From NCBI GenBank assembly GCA_003156235.1, contig PMGP01000090.1, forward strand, positions 324 through 6,206: a stretch of DNA of 5,883 nucleotides, written 5' to 3'. Within the stretch, counting starts at the first letter, position 1; the number at the start of each line of letters is the position of its first letter. Of the stretch, positions 4,850 to 5,883 are shown piece after piece. The position numbers were made by a program, and so were the translations under genes. The stretch is from Acidobacteriaceae bacterium. GTDB lineage: Bacteria > Acidobacteriota > Terriglobia > Terriglobales > Acidobacteriaceae. The notes beneath the pieces are model-generated. The model was not told where the DNA came from. It did no database searches and was given only the letters and a program-made list of their open reading frames with translations.

Positions 4850-5883
4850 ATGGAGACAAGTATCTTCAACCGCTTGCAGTTGACGCTGCTGGGCCTGGTC
4901 ACGGCCGGGCTGGTGCTGCTGGCGGTGTTGAACTTTCTCGAGGAGCGCCACTCTCAGCAACCGGACGACGGCGTCTGGTGGCGCGAGGCGGCCGATGGCA
5001 AAGGCCTGGTGGCCGACAGAGTGTTGCCGGACAGTCCGGGTTTGCGGGCGGGCATCCGTGCGGGCGACCGGCTGACGGGAGTGAGTATCCTGCCTGTCGG
5101 CCCCGTTGGTTCTGGTCTGCCAGACGCTATCCGGTCGCGTGAGCCTCTGGCGGGCGTGAAGGAACTGCCTGAGGAGGCCCGCCAGCACACCAGCAATGAA
5201 CCGCTCATCTTGGCCGCCGACGTCAAGTTCACCCCGGTTGTAAGATCGGCGGACCTGGAGCGCGCGCTCTATCGCACCGGCAGCTACTTCCAGATTTACT
5301 ATCGCATCAGCCGCGACGGCATCTCGCCGGGCAGGCAAGCGGAGTTGATTGTCGAGGTGATTCCGGAGCCGATGGACCGGAATCTGGCGCTGGGGCTGCG
5401 ACTGATCGGCCTGGTTTATCTTGCCATAGGCATTTATGTGCTCTTTCGCCGTTGGACGGCTCCGCGCGCTACACACTTCTATCTCTTTTGCCTGGTATCG
5501 TTCGCTCTATACGCGCTCAAGTACACCGGCGCGCTGGACGCGACGGGCCATTGGGACAAGCTGGACCAGTGCGTTTTCTGGTTCAATGTGATAGCAGAAT
5601 CACTGCAACCGGCCCTATTTCTGCACTTTGCCCTCAGTTTTCCCGAAGAGCGGCTGAAGAAGTTCAGCCGCCACTGGCTCTTGCCGCTGATCTATGTTCC
5701 CGGCGCGATATTGCTTGGCCTGTGGATCTATGCGATCAACTTCTGGCAGGCCACAGCGCTGCTCAAGCACCGGCTGGACCAGACCGGCACCGCCTACGAT
5801 GCCGTCTTCTACGTGTTCGCAGCCACTCTGTTTCTGCTCAGTTACAGGCGAGCCAATACGCCGCTGCTGCGCCAGCAATTGAA
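4850..5883 (+). CDS. PDZ-domain multi-pass membrane sensor, probable ComP-like histidine kinase (3' end outside window)
   Basis: The frame is open from ATG 4850 to the window edge, 344 residues so far. The start is set by an in-frame TAG at 4835-4837 and AGGG (4836-4839) 10 nt before the ATG. Seen in order: a first membrane segment at about 9-30; an external region with a PDZ core at about 52-78 (GLVADRVLPDSPGLRAGIRAGDRL, shown in part: SPGLRAGIRAGDRL is typical); then about 80-175 of further soluble sequence. Membrane segments follow at about 180-199, 209-226, 241-262, 277-298 and 316-332. The fourth carries LHFALSFPEE, and the frame leaves the window at TPLLRQQL. Known: Bacillus ComP and related kinases have an outer PDZ-like domain between membrane segments ahead of a cytoplasmic kinase. 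Inference: GAF, HisKA or HATPase domains should follow. No catalytic residue is in view, so the kinase assignment rests on architecture. It is divergent from the sigma operon. Confidence 0.8.
   Translation, partial: METSIFNRLQLTLLGLVTAGLVLLAVLNFLEERHSQQPDDGVWWREAADGKGLVADRVLPDSPGLRAGIRAGDRLTGVSILPVGPVGSGLPDAIRSREPLAGVKELPEEARQHTSNEPLILAADVKFTPVVRSADLERALYRTGSYFQIYYRISRDGISPGRQAELIVEVIPEPMDRNLALGLRLIGLVYLAIGIYVLFRRWTAPRATHFYLFCLVSFALYALKYTGALDATGHWDKLDQCVFWFNVIAESLQPALFLHFALSFPEERLKKFSRHWLLPLIYVPGAILLGLWIYAINFWQATALLKHRLDQTGTAYDAVFYVFAATLFLLSYRRANTPLLRQQL

Noticed and set aside
4796..5476. A 226-codon open frame on the - strand opposite the PDZ sensor gene.
   Set aside because: The + strand frame has a PDZ core, membrane segments and a ribosome site. 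The antisense product is Arg/Gln-rich without domain features.

Overview
The window is high-GC bacterial chromosomal DNA with densely packed genes. An acidobacterium (Terriglobia-like) is the best guess. The basis is a flagellin whose C-terminus reads SKYEILSQTGIAALAQAN, a PDZ plus multi-membrane-segment sensor of the ComP type, and an ECF sigma / membrane protein / Spy-like operon. This is recalled family resemblance, not a search result.

Layout. (1) 1-440, + strand: the C-terminal 145 residues of an NADPH-dependent glutamate synthase small-chain-type flavoprotein. (2) 441-678: a convergent intergenic region holding inverted CAGGGA-type repeats, the flagellin terminator (545-579) and a 17/25-bp tandem repeat that starts on the flagellin stop codon. 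(3) 679-2328, - strand: a complete 549-residue flagellin with an excellent sigma-28 promoter (2439-2465), a leader of about 100 nt, and a predicted hairpin that buries both its Shine-Dalgarno and its AUG. (4) 2329-2782: no gene; the flagellin promoter and leader on one side and the terminator of the next operon (2673-2706) on the other. (5) 2783-4476, - strand: a three-gene operon coding for an ECF sigma factor, a single-pass membrane protein (probable anti-sigma) overlapping it by 4 bp, and an exported Spy/CpxP/CnrX-like LTxxQ protein. (6) 4477-4849: a divergent control region with two candidate ECF-type promoters and a 7-bp inverted repeat. (7) 4850 to the window end, + strand: the N-terminal 344 residues of a membrane sensor with an external PDZ domain and about six membrane segments, probably a histidine kinase whose catalytic half lies beyond the window.

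How the parts may work together. Items 5-7 look like an envelope-stress module. A periplasmic Spy-like protein could sense misfolding or metal and act through the one-pass membrane protein to release the sigma factor, an arrangement that resembles CnrYXH. The divergently transcribed PDZ sensor could be a target or partner. Flagellin appears to be controlled separately, by sigma-28 and possibly by a leader-RNA switch.
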